Source of the DNA: Meghimatium bilineatum
Taxonomy: Eukaryota > Mollusca > Gastropoda > Stylommatophora > Philomycidae
DNA: 64,000 nucleotides
Assembly: GCA_034231615.1 (NCBI GenBank)
Contig: CM067299.1
Span: 11,957,863-12,021,862 of the forward strand
Reading direction: 5' to 3'
The position numbers and the translations under genes were made by a program. The stretch's first letter is position 1. Each line of letters opens with the position of its first letter. Shown one piece after another: positions 44,281 to 55,579 of this stretch. The notes beneath the pieces were generated by a model. That model was not told where the DNA came from, ran no database searches, and saw only the letters and a list, made by a program, of their open reading frames with translations.

Positions 44281-44716
44281 TTGGTACATGAATAATGAAT
44301 GGAAGTGCCTGCACGCATGCACAGTGAATGACCAATTTCTTGCACATAGGACTATATAATGAATGAAAATGTTAGCACTCCTACACAATGAATGGAGAAG
44401 TCGGGAAATGGCATGCACACATAGTGAATAAACAGAATGCAATGCGTTCTGATACACAGAAATTCAACACAGAACGTAACGGGATAATTCTAAGAATACA
44501 AATTTTCCTTATAGTGAAATAACTAGCTTTGAGGGAATATGCGATGTTGTAGTGACGTTATTCCATCTGTGCAATGGAAGATGTGCATAACAATAAGAAA
44601 ACGTCAAATTAGGATTGACGTTTATGAGCCCTTAGATGGCTAAGAATTCAAATCCGGGCTATGCAGAATAAGTTTTACAGTTATGCTTACTTGGATATAG
44701 AAGGATCTCGTGTATT

Positions 44717-45200
44717 GTTTATTTCGTTATCATGCATAAACTTGTTACGACGTAAACTTGTCTGTTGTTTATTTCGTTATTACGCATAAACTTGTTACGA
44801 AACTTGTCTGTTGTTTATTTCGTTATTACGCATAAACTTGTTACGAAACTTGTCTGTTGTTTATTTCGTTATCATACATAAACTTGTTACGACGTAAACT
44901 TGTCTGTTGTTTATTTCGTTATCATACATAAACTTGTTACGACGTAAACTTGTCTGTTGTTTATTTCGTTATTACGCATAAACTTGTTACGAAACTTGTC
45001 TGTTGTTTATTTCGTTATTACGCATAAACTTGTTACGAAACTTGTCTGTTGTTTATTTCGTTATCATACATAAACTTGTTACGACGTAAACTTGTCTGTT
45101 GTTTATTTCGTTATCATACATAAACTTGTTACGACGTAAACTTGTCTGTTGTTTATTTCGTTATCAAACATAAACTTGTTACGACGTAAACTTGTCTGGT
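44717..45200. repeat. 50/46-bp minisatellite with tetrameric order
   Basis: Units TGTTTATTTCGTTATCATAC, ATAAACTTGTTACGACGTAA, ACTTGTCTGT (long, 50 bp) and a 46-bp short form lacking ACGT with TTACGC for TCATAC. The order is L S S L L S S L L L: a 192-bp S-S-L-L block seen twice. Long and short units each match almost perfectly among themselves. Confidence 0.97.
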
Positions 45201-45261
45201 TTCAACATGTAAATAGAAAAAAAATAGAGACGCCTCGTCATCTAAAATTATTATGCAAGAA

Positions 45262-45365
45262 ATAGTCGAGGTTGGAAGGAGGAGACAATGGCAGTAGAAA
45301 AATCCTGGATTGATAACATCAAGGAATGGTCTAGGCGTGATTTTTCTACAGCCAATGACTGAGAA
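45262..45365 (+). mobile_element. LINE-G tail relic
   Basis: Frame reads RGWKEETMAVEKSWIDNIKE then WSRRDFSTAND, stop. The SWIDNIKEW-x-R-x-D-F-x-T block equals that at 45905-46010. Confidence 0.65.
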
Positions 45366-45544
45366 TAAAGCTGTTTGAATCTGCTCTAGTGCTGATGTGC
45401 CCAGCGTGTCAATTCTACGACCATATACAATGGACACACTAATTGGGCAGCTAATTTATGTATGTAATGTACACTATTCATAATCATCATAAAAAGACAT
45501 GAATATTTAGGATAAATATGGTTGATACTTTAGATATAACACAA

Positions 45545-45700
45545 CTGCCGAATACGAATGTGTCGTGCCATTATAGGAAATAAAACGGTGACACCGCGCA
45601 TTTCTATTCCCTGAACTACATTTTGCTGGAAATCTAGTAGGATCAGTGTCCTGCTACAAGAGATATAGCGGGAGTTTGAGAATGAACTTTACAGAAGAAG
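45545..45700 (+). mobile_element. SINE-T copy
   Basis: CGAATACGAATGTGTCGTGC, ACACCGCGCATTTCTATTCC, CTGAACTACATTTTGCTGGA, AATCTAGTAGGATCAGTGTC, GCGGGAGTTTGAGAATGAAC, then GAAGAAGAC. It lies between two LINE-G relics. Confidence 0.8.
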
Positions 45701-45889
45701 ACATAGATACATCATCAAAAAGATATCTCATTATATTTTCTGACTACTTTGTATGGATACTGAGCAAGGAAATACTTCAACCCAGTCTCGAATGTTATCA
45801 ATTCATTTTGTTATCTTCTTGTCCACGGCACTAACTGTCCTCTGTCGATTATTCATGCAACAATTAGCATGTCTCACTATGTACCAAAT

Positions 45890-46057
45890 TATTTTGCAAC
45901 GAACAGTCTATACAGAGGAACAGGAGGCGGACAAAGAACATCTTGGATTGATAACATCAAGGAATTGTCTAGGCATGATTTTGCTACACTCCTCCGAATA
46001 TCTGAGGACAGAAGTGTTATGATGGAATTGTACACTGATGAATCCAGTGAGGAATGA
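45890..46057 (+). mobile_element. LINE-G tail relic, well preserved
   Basis: Frame reads YRGTGGGQRTSWIDNIKELS, then RHDFATLLRISEDRSVMMEL, ending near DESSEE. This is the last part of a LINE RT ORF (basic G-x-x-x-x-S-W-I-D-x-I-K, then E-D-R, with the usual W replaced by M). Confidence 0.75.
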
Positions 46058-46120
46058 GAGCCTAATGTATCCAGTGTGGAATGAGAGCCTAATGTATCCA
46101 GTGTGAAGGAGAGCCTGACG
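46038..46120. repeat. 27-bp tandem repeat x 3
   Basis: TATCCAGTGTGGAATGAGAG, CCTAATG. It starts within the last codons of the LINE-G relic and extends past its stop, so it grew from the LINE 3' end. Confidence 0.85.
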
Positions 46121-46697
46121 ACCCTGAATAGTTATAGCTATTATTATTTATTATTATATAGTTCGCCACTACGTGTACTACATTTCATCATTCCCGTGCT
46201 TTGATCCTGTTGACTTGAAAGCGCATACAGTGGGATTCTCAAATATATAATGCTTTTATGTTCTGTTTGTTATACCCGCAACCCTCGTCTATAAAATGTC
46301 ATATCAAACGCCCACATTCTCTCCACTGTCCGCAAATGACAATTATATATGTATCACATACATTAGTTGTTAAGGTTTTATGCAAGGTTATTTATTATTA
46401 CGTGTTTATTATTAAAGTTGTATGCATGAGCTTTGTCATTTTGTGTTTATTGAGAATTGCTAACTGATTCTGTTATTCGTTGCTACAAGTACCTACAGCT
46501 GGCTCCTGGACTATTTGTTAGATATGCAAGTCATCTTGTACATTTTGACTGTTATAGTTGCAGAAGAAACTCACTAGTTATGAGTACTGACTGCAGGTTA
46601 TCATTATAGCAAAGTGGAAAATTCCTTAATTGTTCCGATCCACGTCTCAATAAATCCATTAGTGTAACGGCTGACGGTTCCTGTGATGCTGATTTCT
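46121..46697. other. No gene or repeat recognised
   Basis: Unassigned. Confidence 0.3.
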
Positions 46698-46768
46698 CTC
46701 TTCATATATTTATGTATCTCTTCGTAGATCTATTTATCTCTTCGTATATCTATTTATCTCTTATATAC
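46698..46768. repeat. 20-bp tandem repeat x 3.5
   Basis: ATCTATTTATCTCTTCGTAT. Confidence 0.9.
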
Positions 46769-46894
46769 CGCAATCTATTATATTTTATTTTTACGGTTTG
46801 TGCTGATCTATGCACCAACCTCGTGCAGGCTCGAAATCGACAATGAGTTTAATGATGTGCGATGATATGATTCACATTCAGAAGAACAATACTT

Positions 46895-47020
46895 AGAGAA
46901 AGTAAAACAACCAATATTCATACTATTCAACAACTGCACAGAATAGCTTTGAACAGACAGAATTGGAGAGATCCTACCTCTGCCCTATGCGTTAACTTCA
47001 GCGCAAAAAGAAAATAAATG
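46895..47020 (+). mobile_element. LINE-D 3' end fragment
   Basis: AACTGCACAGAATAGCTTTG, then GACAGAATTGGAGAGATCC and TCTGCCCTATGCGTTAAC, matches TCGAATTGGAGAGCTCTGG and TTCTGCCCTATGCACC of the 58.8-kb copy. Tail AAATGAATGATGG. Confidence 0.55.
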
Positions 47021-47478
47021 AATGATGGTATGATTATCCAAGATTCTAAGATAAAAGCATATATATACCATTTTTATTAGGTTGGAAATTCACTATGCCG
47101 GTCACGTCTTCCCCGTGAGAGACCAGCTTCTTTAAAAAAAAACTGAGGTGAGCTGCGTAGATGATTGTTCAAATGAACATTAGGAACACGTTTCATGGAT
47201 TAGTAAACAGCATCTCTGAAACGTAGCATCATTTACCAAATCACTTGTGGATCATTTTGACGATCCCGCTTGTCATTGTTTGACCAGTTCAATTATTTAA
47301 AACATTGAATATATTTCAGGAAACTTTAAATAGAGAACAATACAAAAGGAGAAATGAAGGAGCGGTTCCTCGTCTCAAGGTCTATACTCCAATTCACTCG
47401 TCATCATACTTTTGTTTTTCTGAGCTTAGATCTCACTCCATGCGCAACTGATGATTTACAAAGACAAAATCTAATAAG
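47021..47478. other. No gene or repeat recognised
   Basis: Unassigned. Confidence 0.3.
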
Positions 47479-47757
47479 TGTTTTAAATATTGTGTTTTAA
47501 ATATCGTGTTTTAAATATCGTGTTTTAAATATCGTGTTTTAAATATCGTGTTTTAATTATCGTGTTTTAAATATCGTGTTTAAATATCGTGTTTTAAATA
47601 TCTTATTTTAAATATCGTGTTTAAATATGGTGTTTTAAATATCGTGTTTTAAATATCTTATTTTAAATATCGTGTTTAAATATCGTGTTTTAAATATCGT
47701 GTTTAAATATCGTGTTTAAATATCGTGTTTTAAATATATTGTTTTAAATATATTGTT
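47479..47757. repeat. 14-bp minisatellite x 20
   Basis: TTTTAAATATCGTG with a 13-bp variant lacking one T and forms with TCTTAT or TGG. Confidence 0.97.
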
Positions 47758-47989
47758 TATCTTTGCTTGTTACGGAGGATGATCCGCATAGTTATTATTC
47801 AGCCTTTTCCTGTGCTCTTCAATCTGATCATCGCCGATGCTGATATTTCAAGACTACTAACCATTTTTGTATCCTTAGTTCCCAACTGACAATACCCATT
47901 AGTTGCGATGCAATAGTTGTCTTACACATTCATGATAAACTTTAGAACAAAATATATACAAAAAATAACTACATAATGTATCATTTGAA

Positions 47990-48705
47990 TATTGTTGTTC
48001 GTCCATCACAAGTGATGATGACCATTTGTTACATCCACTTTTGAAAATTCAATTTTAGTTATGTCCTTGATTATGAGTTCGTAGATGGCTAATGAGCCCA
48101 TTTCGAGCTGTAAATGTCCTTAGACAGTTTGGACATGGTATAACGACTGTAGACGGATCTTGGTCTATCCGTGACTTTATAGCTGCTCTCCGCTGTTGAG
48201 CTGCTGCATTTCTCTTTTCACAAGATGATGCGCTCTTTTTTATTTTAGAACGCCATGTAGATCAATTTTGTGCAAGTTCTTCCCACGTATCGTGGTCTAT
48301 TTCAAAGGCTTTCAGTGAGTCCTTTTACGAGTCCTTGTAGCGCTTCCTTTGGCCACCTTGAGATCGTATACCCTTCTCTAGCTCACCATAGAGAAGTATC
48401 TTTGGCAGACGATGGTTTGGCATACGCACCAAATGACCTGCTCAACGAATCTGTGTCTGCATCAGGATCGTGTCAATGCTTTTGATACCAGCTCTATCAA
48501 GGACAAGGGTATCTGGAATCTTGTCTTGCCATCTGATGTTCATAACATTTCTGAGACAATTTGTATGAAAATGATTGAGTTTTTTCACATGACGTCTATA
48601 CACAGTCCATGTTTCACTAGCGTATACAGGCTGTCATACAGCACACATTCAGACTGCACCAACGTGTCGATCAAAATATCGTCAGCGAACCACCATATAT
48701 GATTT
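47990..48705 (-). mobile_element. LINE-A C-terminal relic with zinc-finger tail
   Basis: Minus-strand frames give AGHLVRMPNHRLPKILLYGE, then SQGGQRKRYKDS, SLKAFEIDHDTWEELAQN, then STWRSKIKKSA, and finally CPNCLRTFTARNGLISHLRT plus H. The end is a C2H2-type finger (C-x2-C, 12 residues, H-x3-H), then HNQGHN, stop. This is a typical tail of invertebrate and fish LINE endonuclease-RT proteins. Two or three frameshifts and stops break it. The 3' UTR continues to about 47990 (TGATGGACGAAC). Confidence 0.88.
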
Positions 48706-49038
48706 CTACAAGTATTTTACTTTGTTAAAAAATGATCGTGAGAAGTAGAGGATATCCCTGTTTTTACTTAAATTTCCCCATGTGTACTTAGTCTATCTCA
48801 ATGAAGCGACATAGTGCTTGAGTGTCATGCACAATATTTTACTCTGTAGCATGAATCGATACTGCCTAGTGACTCCGACATACAAATCACTTTGTAAACA
48901 TGTCATTTCAGAACCGACGTGAACCTGTTCTGCATAATGCAAACGACTTAACCACAACGCCGGGGAAATCCCTGTTTCATCACATTCTATAGCATATTGA
49001 TATAATCTACGTCATCTTATATAACATACATTGGGAAT
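48706..49038. other. No gene or repeat recognised
   Basis: Unassigned. Confidence 0.3.
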
Positions 49039-49198
49039 ATAGCGCATCCTATTATAACACATTTCTTTATTTAACATAACTTTTCAGCATACAAAATTAT
49101 ATTATTTCTTTATCGTTTGTACTGTATATATCGAATTTGTATTACTACATACATATTTCATTGATTTTGTCCAAGTTGTTATAATGGGATGTGACTGT
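49039..49198. mobile_element. Small pogo/Tigger-like MITE (MITE-4)
   Basis: Left GCGCATCCTATTATAACACA; right, inward, CAGTCACATCCCATTATAAC. The inverted ends of about 22 bp, and the CAGT...TATAAC form, resemble pogo/Tigger termini as I remember them. TA lies at both edges. About 160 bp, no ORF. Confidence 0.4.
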
Positions 49199-49989
49199 AC
49201 ACTGTACCTTATGCTACCACTGGAATTCCGTATGCTCCAAACTCTGTATATCGCTTCTATTTTCTTATCGTTAAGTGCTTGCTGGAAGCTAGTAACATTA
49301 AAAAATGCCTATAAAGTGCGCTGTTTACTTACAGTCTGAAGAACTCTCAGCATGAGAAACGTCCAGTTAGAATTATAGCGCACGAGAGTAAACCCTCAGG
49401 CTGGCACATGCCCGTCTAAGAACGAAATCAATTATACCCGAGAACAATCTTCTATTGGCTAAGGCTGTCAGGTCAACTTTCGTCATGCCAGGAAGACTTG
49501 TCTCAGACTGCCCTTAAAACCACTCTTAACTGATGCTATGTGGTTTTTTTTCTCCCCTAATCAGCAGTTTCTAATATTCGTTTACACGTTATGTTAGCCA
49601 TACATCTGAGAAACACATGAATTCACGACACAAATATTGAATATCACTTTAGCAACGAAAGAGCATTATATGAACAATCTTTATCATTTTTTTGACGAAC
49701 GTTCTCAAACTGAAATCGGAGCTCCAGAACTCTCTTGTAGCTGGATGTTCCAACCCGATTTCCAGAAGAACGTATCATAAACAACGAAGATGTGATGTGT
49801 CGCTGATTTCATTCAATATATCGTCGTTGGCAATTATTGTCTGTCCACAAATTGACACTCACCGTTGGAGGAGAATATCTACGCACTTATCATTTAGATC
49901 GCAGAGATCTTTAGAATGCTACTTTTACTTCTCACGGACGCTATACAAATCTTTTTTGGTCTTTCTGAAAATGTTAATAGTTTAACACG
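49199..49989. other. Mostly unassigned; possible SINE-T scrap
   Basis: 49690-49830 has ACGTTCTCAAACTGAAATCG, AACCCGATTTCCAGAAG and GATGTGATGTGTCGCTG, a weak match to minus-oriented SINE-T. The rest shows nothing. Confidence 0.35.
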
Positions 49990-51330
49990 TTTCCTCTATT
50001 ACTTCTTCTTCTTCTGCGTTCGTTCTCAAACTCCTGCAGATTAGCAGGATGTAGTCCGGAGAACATAATGCGTTGTGTCATGGTTTACAGCATTGCTGCG
50101 ATATCTGCACCTTTCGGTCTGACACATTCGACTTCAGCATGACTTTGGGTCACTGACCCTATATGCGATGGGACAGCCAACTCCATCCCGTAACCTCCTT
50201 AGTCGCCTTTTACGACATGCGTGGAAGGTAAACAGTGCTGCTATTCTTTGCTCCCCTTTGGAGCCCCGGCAACACACGGCGCCTCTATCACTTGTTGTTT
50301 GTTTGTTTTGCGTTCGCTTCATTGTAACCATCACGGATATCCGTGCGATTTCCGCCGGGAGCGTGATTAAGTTGTGCCACCGGTATGCGCCTTGTAGGCC
50401 TAGCACATCCGATTTTGGCATGCCTTGACAATTCAGGTGGGCTACCCTTAGACTGTGACAGCCTCTATATCTGTCTCCAGGCACGCGTAGTGGCGACTCT
50501 TCGCCCAGACGATTTTTGCTCTCGTCTGACTCGCACGAGGTGTTCTACTGTCTATGAACTAGCCTTGTGTAATTGGACGGGCTGTGCCTTTGCCCATTGG
50601 GTACTGAACCGTTTCTCATCCGTCAGCCTGGTTCCTTAAAGGGAAGAACTCAACAGAGGATTTGGACCCTGGCTCTTTCGCCCTCTTAGCCGAGGTGTCG
50701 TTCACCGACATCGTGTACCCCTTGTCCAAAATCGAGTCTCACGCCACGCGTTTGAGAGCAAGGCGTTCTCGAGCTGAGCGTCCTTGTCCCAATAGCGCCT
50801 GAGCCCTATCAGGTACTGAACCTTTTCTCTCTTCAAGTGTATTTCCAGTGTAGGAAACCTTGACAGTAGAGTTGGCCAGGACTACCATCGTTGTCCCTTT
50901 CTTGCCTAAGCCCATCGGGTACAGAACCCTTTCTCTTCGCGACCATATTTCCGGTTTAGGAAGGCTCGACATTAGAGTTGGATAAGGTCTTCTTGCTTTA
51001 CCAAACGCGAATGAATGGGCCTGGGCTCCAATGTTCGGACTGGACTGACTAGCTTCACAGTATGTAGACAGTGTCGCATTATGTTGTGATGCTGGTAGCG
51101 TCGGAGATACAGTCTGTCTCTTGTGCAGTCAAATCTCTTTCCATCTGCTACCTCCACATTCTCGGACACGATCCCCAAATGGTTTGGCCAGAATCAGCTC
51201 GAGCTGCTGTATTTCTGTTTCCAGGGTGCACCGCCTGGAGGTACATTTGGGATCTTGGTTATCTGCTAACCCTGGGTCAGCCTAGAGCAATGCGTTCCCT
51301 TTGCACCCCTGCCCTCTATTACTTATATAT
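49990..51330 (-). mobile_element. G+C-rich compound repeat with SINE-T module (copy 2)
   Basis: Begins with a SINE-T in minus orientation (CTTCTTCTTCTGCGTTCGTT, CTCAAACTCCTGCAGATTAG, CAGGATGTAGTCCGG) and CCTCCTTAGTCGCCTTTTAC, GACATGCGTGG. It continues through the part shared with 24770-25300 (CAATTCAGGTGGGCTACCC, AGACTGTGACAGCC, CTCTTAGCCGAGGTGTCG), then a 107-bp unit twice (50805-50990: GGTACTGAACC, GTAGGAAACCTTGACAGTAG), and ends GTTATCTGCTAACCCTGGGT and GCCCTCTATTACTTA(TA)n. It is clearly richer in G+C than the rest of the window. Frames inside it (50134-50484, 50739-50972) are repeat-derived. Confidence 0.65.
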
Positions 51331-51492
51331 ATATATATATATATATAACCCCTCTGAATCGCATAGAATATAGGATATTTTACAGTATTCACGAGATTCT
51401 ACCGACAGCAAATTACTGTCTTAATAATCGGAACACATTGTCATCATGAACACATTGTTCAATGTGCATTGAACACATTGATGCATTGATAT
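51331..51492. repeat. TA run and 10-bp CACATTG repeats
   Basis: (TA)n at about 51328-51346, closing the compound repeat. GAACACATTG words recur at 51436-51492, with a second small TA run at 51490. Confidence 0.7.
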
Positions 51493-52210
51493 ATATATAT
51501 CTTGCATTTCATTTGCTGTGACGGAAAGTATAAATGTCTTGATTAATTGAAGACATGTTACAAATTAAGAACTTTACCAATCATGACATTTTCCATATCT
51601 ACAGGCAGGACTATGTTGTCATGTGACGTGACTTGTTCGAAGAACATGCGTTTTTGTTTGTGTTTACAAAAACTAGAGAACTTGTATTTCTTGTTTTGAA
51701 GGAAATATCGCTCATGTTTCATAATTGAGACACGATTTCTTGAGTGCAAACAATTTTGTTGTTGTTTGAGATTTCAATAAAAATGTACGTCACAGGCCAC
51801 TTATGCTGACACAATTATTTATTCATTGGTCACTCATCCATATTATCAACATAGTGACCAATCAATAGCACTGACATAATTAGTTGGACCAACAGAAGTG
51901 ATGAAATGAGTACAATAAATTTCTAACAGTAATATGTTTATTGTAATATCTAAATTTGACCACACGTATTTGCGATGGACAAAGAACATAAAAGGATTTT
52001 GTCGATATGCATAATCCAGAGTAGTTATGGACTAAATGATAACAATATTTTGTTGCCGGGTAGAACATAATATATCATGCCACAGATCTCTGCGATCTAA
52101 GATTTTGAGATATTCTCTTGAAAGTCTGATTACGAATTTATAAACGACCTGTAATACATTCAGTATTTTCCCCATTTCCAATGGACGGTGGACGTGTGGC
52201 CATCAACTTT
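51493..52210. other. No gene or repeat recognised
   Basis: Unassigned A+T-rich DNA. Confidence 0.3.
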
Positions 52211-52348
52211 AAAGACCTTCTAACAGGTATTAACTAGGATCTCATTCGTTATTTTTTTCATAATTATTTAACTTTTTATTGGGCGCTATTTATATACTTG
52301 CAGTCACTTGACAAAAATAGCCAAAGCCAACCAATGAATCGCACGGAT
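52211..52348. mobile_element. MITE-1 copy D, right end lost
   Basis: AAAGACCTTCTAACAGG, TTAACTAGGATCTCATTCG and GGGCGCTATTTATATACTTG follow copies A-C; the right inverted arm is not recognisable after about 52345. Confidence 0.65.
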
Positions 52349-52607
52349 ATTGGTCCCTCTAGGTCATGTGTATGTGTTAGGTGGAAGATCTGTAGTACTG
52401 TCGGTAGCCACGAGTGGACGTTTATAATCATATTGCTAGAAGTAGGCCAAGAAAGACGAGAGAACTGGTTCTCTCATATACACGCTGGTCATCTATCTAA
52501 ATCTAACCCGGTCAATCATGCTGGTCATTTTTGTCTCTCTGTATTTACATGCTCACAGTCTCTCGTTATTCTATAGAACATGCATAGGGAAAAAAAGTAA
52601 TTCGTAG

Positions 52608-53431
52608 TATATACAGGAGGGTGGTATCATGGAACCCATATCATGATATAAAGGAGGGCTGTTTCATGGAACACATATCGTGATATAAAGGAAGGTGGTA
52701 TCATGGAACCCATATCGTGATATAAAGGAGGGCTGTTTCATGGAACCCATATCGTGATATAAAGGAGGGTGGTGTCATGGAACCCATATCGTGATATAAA
52801 GGAGGGTGGTGTCATGGAACCCATATCGTGATATAAAGGAGGGTGGTATCATGGAACCCATATCGTGATATAAAGGAGGGCTGTTTCATGGAACCCATAA
52901 AGTGATATAAAGGATGGCTGTTTCATGGAACCCATATCATGATATAAAGGAGGGTGGTATCATGGAACCCATATCGTGATATAAAGAAGAGTTGTATCAT
53001 TGAACCCATATCGTGATATAAAGGAGGGTGGTATCATTGAACCCATATCGTGATATAAAGGAGGGTGGTATCATGGAACCCATATCGTTATATAAAGGAG
53101 GGTGGTATCATGGAACCCATATCGTGATATAAAGGAGGGCTGTTTCATGGAACCCATATCGTGATATAAAGGAGGGCTGTTTCATGGAACCCATATCGTG
53201 ATATAAAGGAGGGTGGTATCATGGAACCCATATCGTGATATAAAGGAGGGTTGTATCATGGAACCCATATCGTGATATAAAGAAGAGTTGTATCATTGAA
53301 CCCATATCGTGATATAAAGATGGGTGGTATCATTGAACCCATATCGTGATATAAAGGAGGTTGTATTATTGAACCCATATCGTGATATAAAGGAGGTTTT
53401 TATCGTGAACCCATATCGTGATATTTTTCTC
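52608..53431. repeat. 37-bp minisatellite x 22
   Basis: CATATCGTGATATAAAGGAG, then GGTGGTATCATGGAACC. Three sub-variants (GGTGGTATCATGG, GGCTGTTTCATGG, GTTGTATCATTG) occur in mixed order. The array ends abruptly at 53431 against a LINE-B relic. Confidence 0.98.
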
Positions 53432-53870
53432 CCACTTGTATCTCTGCTTACATCCTGTACGTCTCCCAACTCCACCCACTAGTAAAGTATTCAACAAGGT
53501 TGCATGCCCTTTTATGTCCAAAATTCTTTCTTTTATTATTTCTTGTGATCGTACTTTTTTCATTAGAAGTATTGTCTTCCTTTTTGCCCAATATCCCTTT
53601 ATGTCTTGCAGCGTCAGGAGTATTCAAATATCTCAATAGTTCTCAAGAGAACTCTTTTTGTGTGCTTCATATATTATGTTTGTTTTTGTTGAATCTTTAT
53701 TTCTATAATCCATCGTTTGCAAGGTCTGTATCTGGTTTTGTATCTATCATGGCTAAAGTATCAGAACCTTTTCGTGTTCTTCTTTTTCCATGAAGTTCTC
53801 CCCATATTTTTTATATATCCATATCTTAAACGCATCAATTATATCTTCTAGTCATCCTATCTCAGTCACC
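53432..53870 (-). mobile_element. LINE-B C-terminal relic abutting the 37-bp array
   Basis: Minus frames: SQEIIKERILDIKGHATLLN, TLLVGGVGRRTGCKQRYKWE, KNIT, matching IKRHDTLLKTLHEGKVKGKR and RQRYKWESNIT at 61.4-61.7 kb. The C-terminal 35 codons and GAT tail are missing exactly where the array begins. Confidence 0.8.
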
Positions 53871-53974
53871 GAGTATTTATCCATTACACTGTTACCTACC
53901 ACGTAAAATCCGACTAAAGAGTCATTGGGATGTGGTTAACAACTGTCTCATCTCAGAGTAGAAATTTCCAAGTA

Positions 53975-54120
53975 GTCGGTTGAAGTCGGATTTGTCAGGC
54001 CCAAAGATGAATAATTCGCAGCTGAGCTGTAAATCATGCCACGACGCATTCTGTTATCCGGAATACAACTGAATCATCTTCACAAGTTTCAGAAAGAACT
54101 CAGAAGAAGAAGACGTTAAA
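53975..54120 (+). mobile_element. SINE-T copy
   Basis: GTTGAAGTCGGATTTGTCAG, GCCCAAAGATGAATAATTCG, CAGCTGAGCTGTAAATCATG, CCACGACGCATTCTGTTATC, CGGAATACAACTG and the 3' end AACTCAGAAGAAGAAGACG. Confidence 0.8.
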
Positions 54121-55099
54121 TACAAAGCTTTGATTAAAATATTCTGTTTATCGAAAAACTAGAGTTTTAGAAACAGTTGAACTTATTACTAATGAGAACA
54201 TATATAGGCCATCTCGTCTTGCATACTTTCATGTAATTAAAAGAGATGTCAATTTGTCAACTAATTATAGGTAATGGTGTTAAAAGCAAATCGAACTTTG
54301 TGCACTCTTAATCTAATTATATCTGAGTATAATTATAATTTGGTCTGAACTGCCATTAACTACGAGGGCGTTTTGTCCAGCAATGGGAGTGCTTCAGTAG
54401 TAAAAGGATTGATGACACACTGACATTTTGAAAAGCCTACTTATTAAAATGTCAATTATTTGCTCCTAATCTTAGTTTATAGATGCACATAATGTAGCTG
54501 GATTATACTTACGGAAGACACCTTTATAAATTGGTATTTTTGGGGTTGTTGTTGCAAGGTCATGTGGGTCCTCTTGGCGTGAAAGTAATCCAAGAAAGTT
54601 AAGTTGGCATGCGTGTCTATCTTTTAGCCATTGCAGCACAATGGATTCTGCACTTATAATTAGAGGTGCCAGTTGGTCTTTATTTACTGTACAAATATGT
54701 GCCGATGCTAAAAATACCCTGGACGCCTGGTATCATTTATTGTAATAATGCACTTAGTGTATGGTATGAGACGCCATCTGCTCCACATTTGCTCATGTCA
54801 AACTCACACATTTAGACAATTGCAGGAATAGAGCCATAGTTGAAACATCGATATTGTTTCGTATTTATCAAACTTGGTCGGAGAATAAACGTTTTCAAAT
54901 ACTCGGAAATCCTTGTCCGAGAGTTAGATCGAGTGGTATTATTAGTTTTGGCAAGCTTGTTTCAAGTAACAGTTATACAGAAAAATCACTACATTGATGT
55001 TCAGAAAAACTGGACTTTTATGTAATGTGTTACCTAAACTTGCTGCCGTTTCATTTGGTAGCAGACTGAACAGAATATGAGAGTAGGTTCTTCTTTGAA
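54121..55099. other. No gene or repeat recognised
   Basis: Unassigned. The 61-codon frame at 54840-55025 has no recognised domain. Confidence 0.3.
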
Positions 55100-55345
55100 T
55101 CTCGTAACACTTGTGTGATTATTTCCCTTTGCAATTTTTATCAGTTTATATTTATCCTTTATTAATTTTAATATAAATTTGTTTAGGGTTATGTAAATAA
55201 TAACCTCTCATAATCTAAACCCTAGGCCTAACCCTATCAAAATTAATAGCTAAGTTAATAATTGGTAAATATCAATTGGTAAACATTATCAAGGGGAATA
55301 CTCAAATTAACAATCACATCGGGGTACACGGGTTGTAAACAAGAG
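55100..55345. mobile_element. MITE-2 copy B
   Basis: ACTTGTGTGATTATTTCCCT, TTTTTATCAGTTTATATTTA and TTTAGGGTTATG match the right arm of copy A (35400-35520, minus). The other arm shows AACCCTATCAAAATTAATAG, GGTAAACATTATCAAGGGGA. The two arms are inverted with respect to each other. Confidence 0.6.
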
Positions 55346-55579
55346 CCGAAAGTATATATTTTGTTGTGTATGATTAATTTAAACATTTCTTAGTTTGTGG
55401 GATACTATCGAAAATTTCTTGTATTTTTTTTCCATGGAATAAAATTAAATAATGAGAAAAGTGAAGTAAATCTATGACATATCATCATCTTTGTTTGTTA
55501 TTTTCCATACCTGTATACTGTATCATGTTCTTTTTTGCATTTATTCTCCGTTTAATTTAGTAATTCCATTCTGTGTTCG
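55346..55579. other. Unassigned, perhaps part of the next element
   Basis: Pyrimidine-rich DNA just upstream of the Penelope-like motif; no further call. Confidence 0.25.

Noticed and set aside
44600-44665. tRNA-like head (ATTCAAATCCGGGC)
   Set aside because: B box lacks its leading GG and no A box is seen upstream.
46030-46060. CTGATGAATCCAGTGAGGAA as a hammerhead ribozyme
   Set aside because: The GAAA half of the core is absent (GAGA), stem II does not pair well, and the sequence is in the LINE-G coding tail and its 27-bp repeat.
50134-50972. Long minus frames of 77-116 codons with protein-like wording
   Set aside because: They fall in the G+C-rich compound repeat, where stops are rarer, and the same words recur non-coding at other copies.
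55200-55250. Telomere-like CCCTAA words
   Set aside because: Only two or three imperfect units, placed in the arms of MITE-2; not a telomeric repeat.
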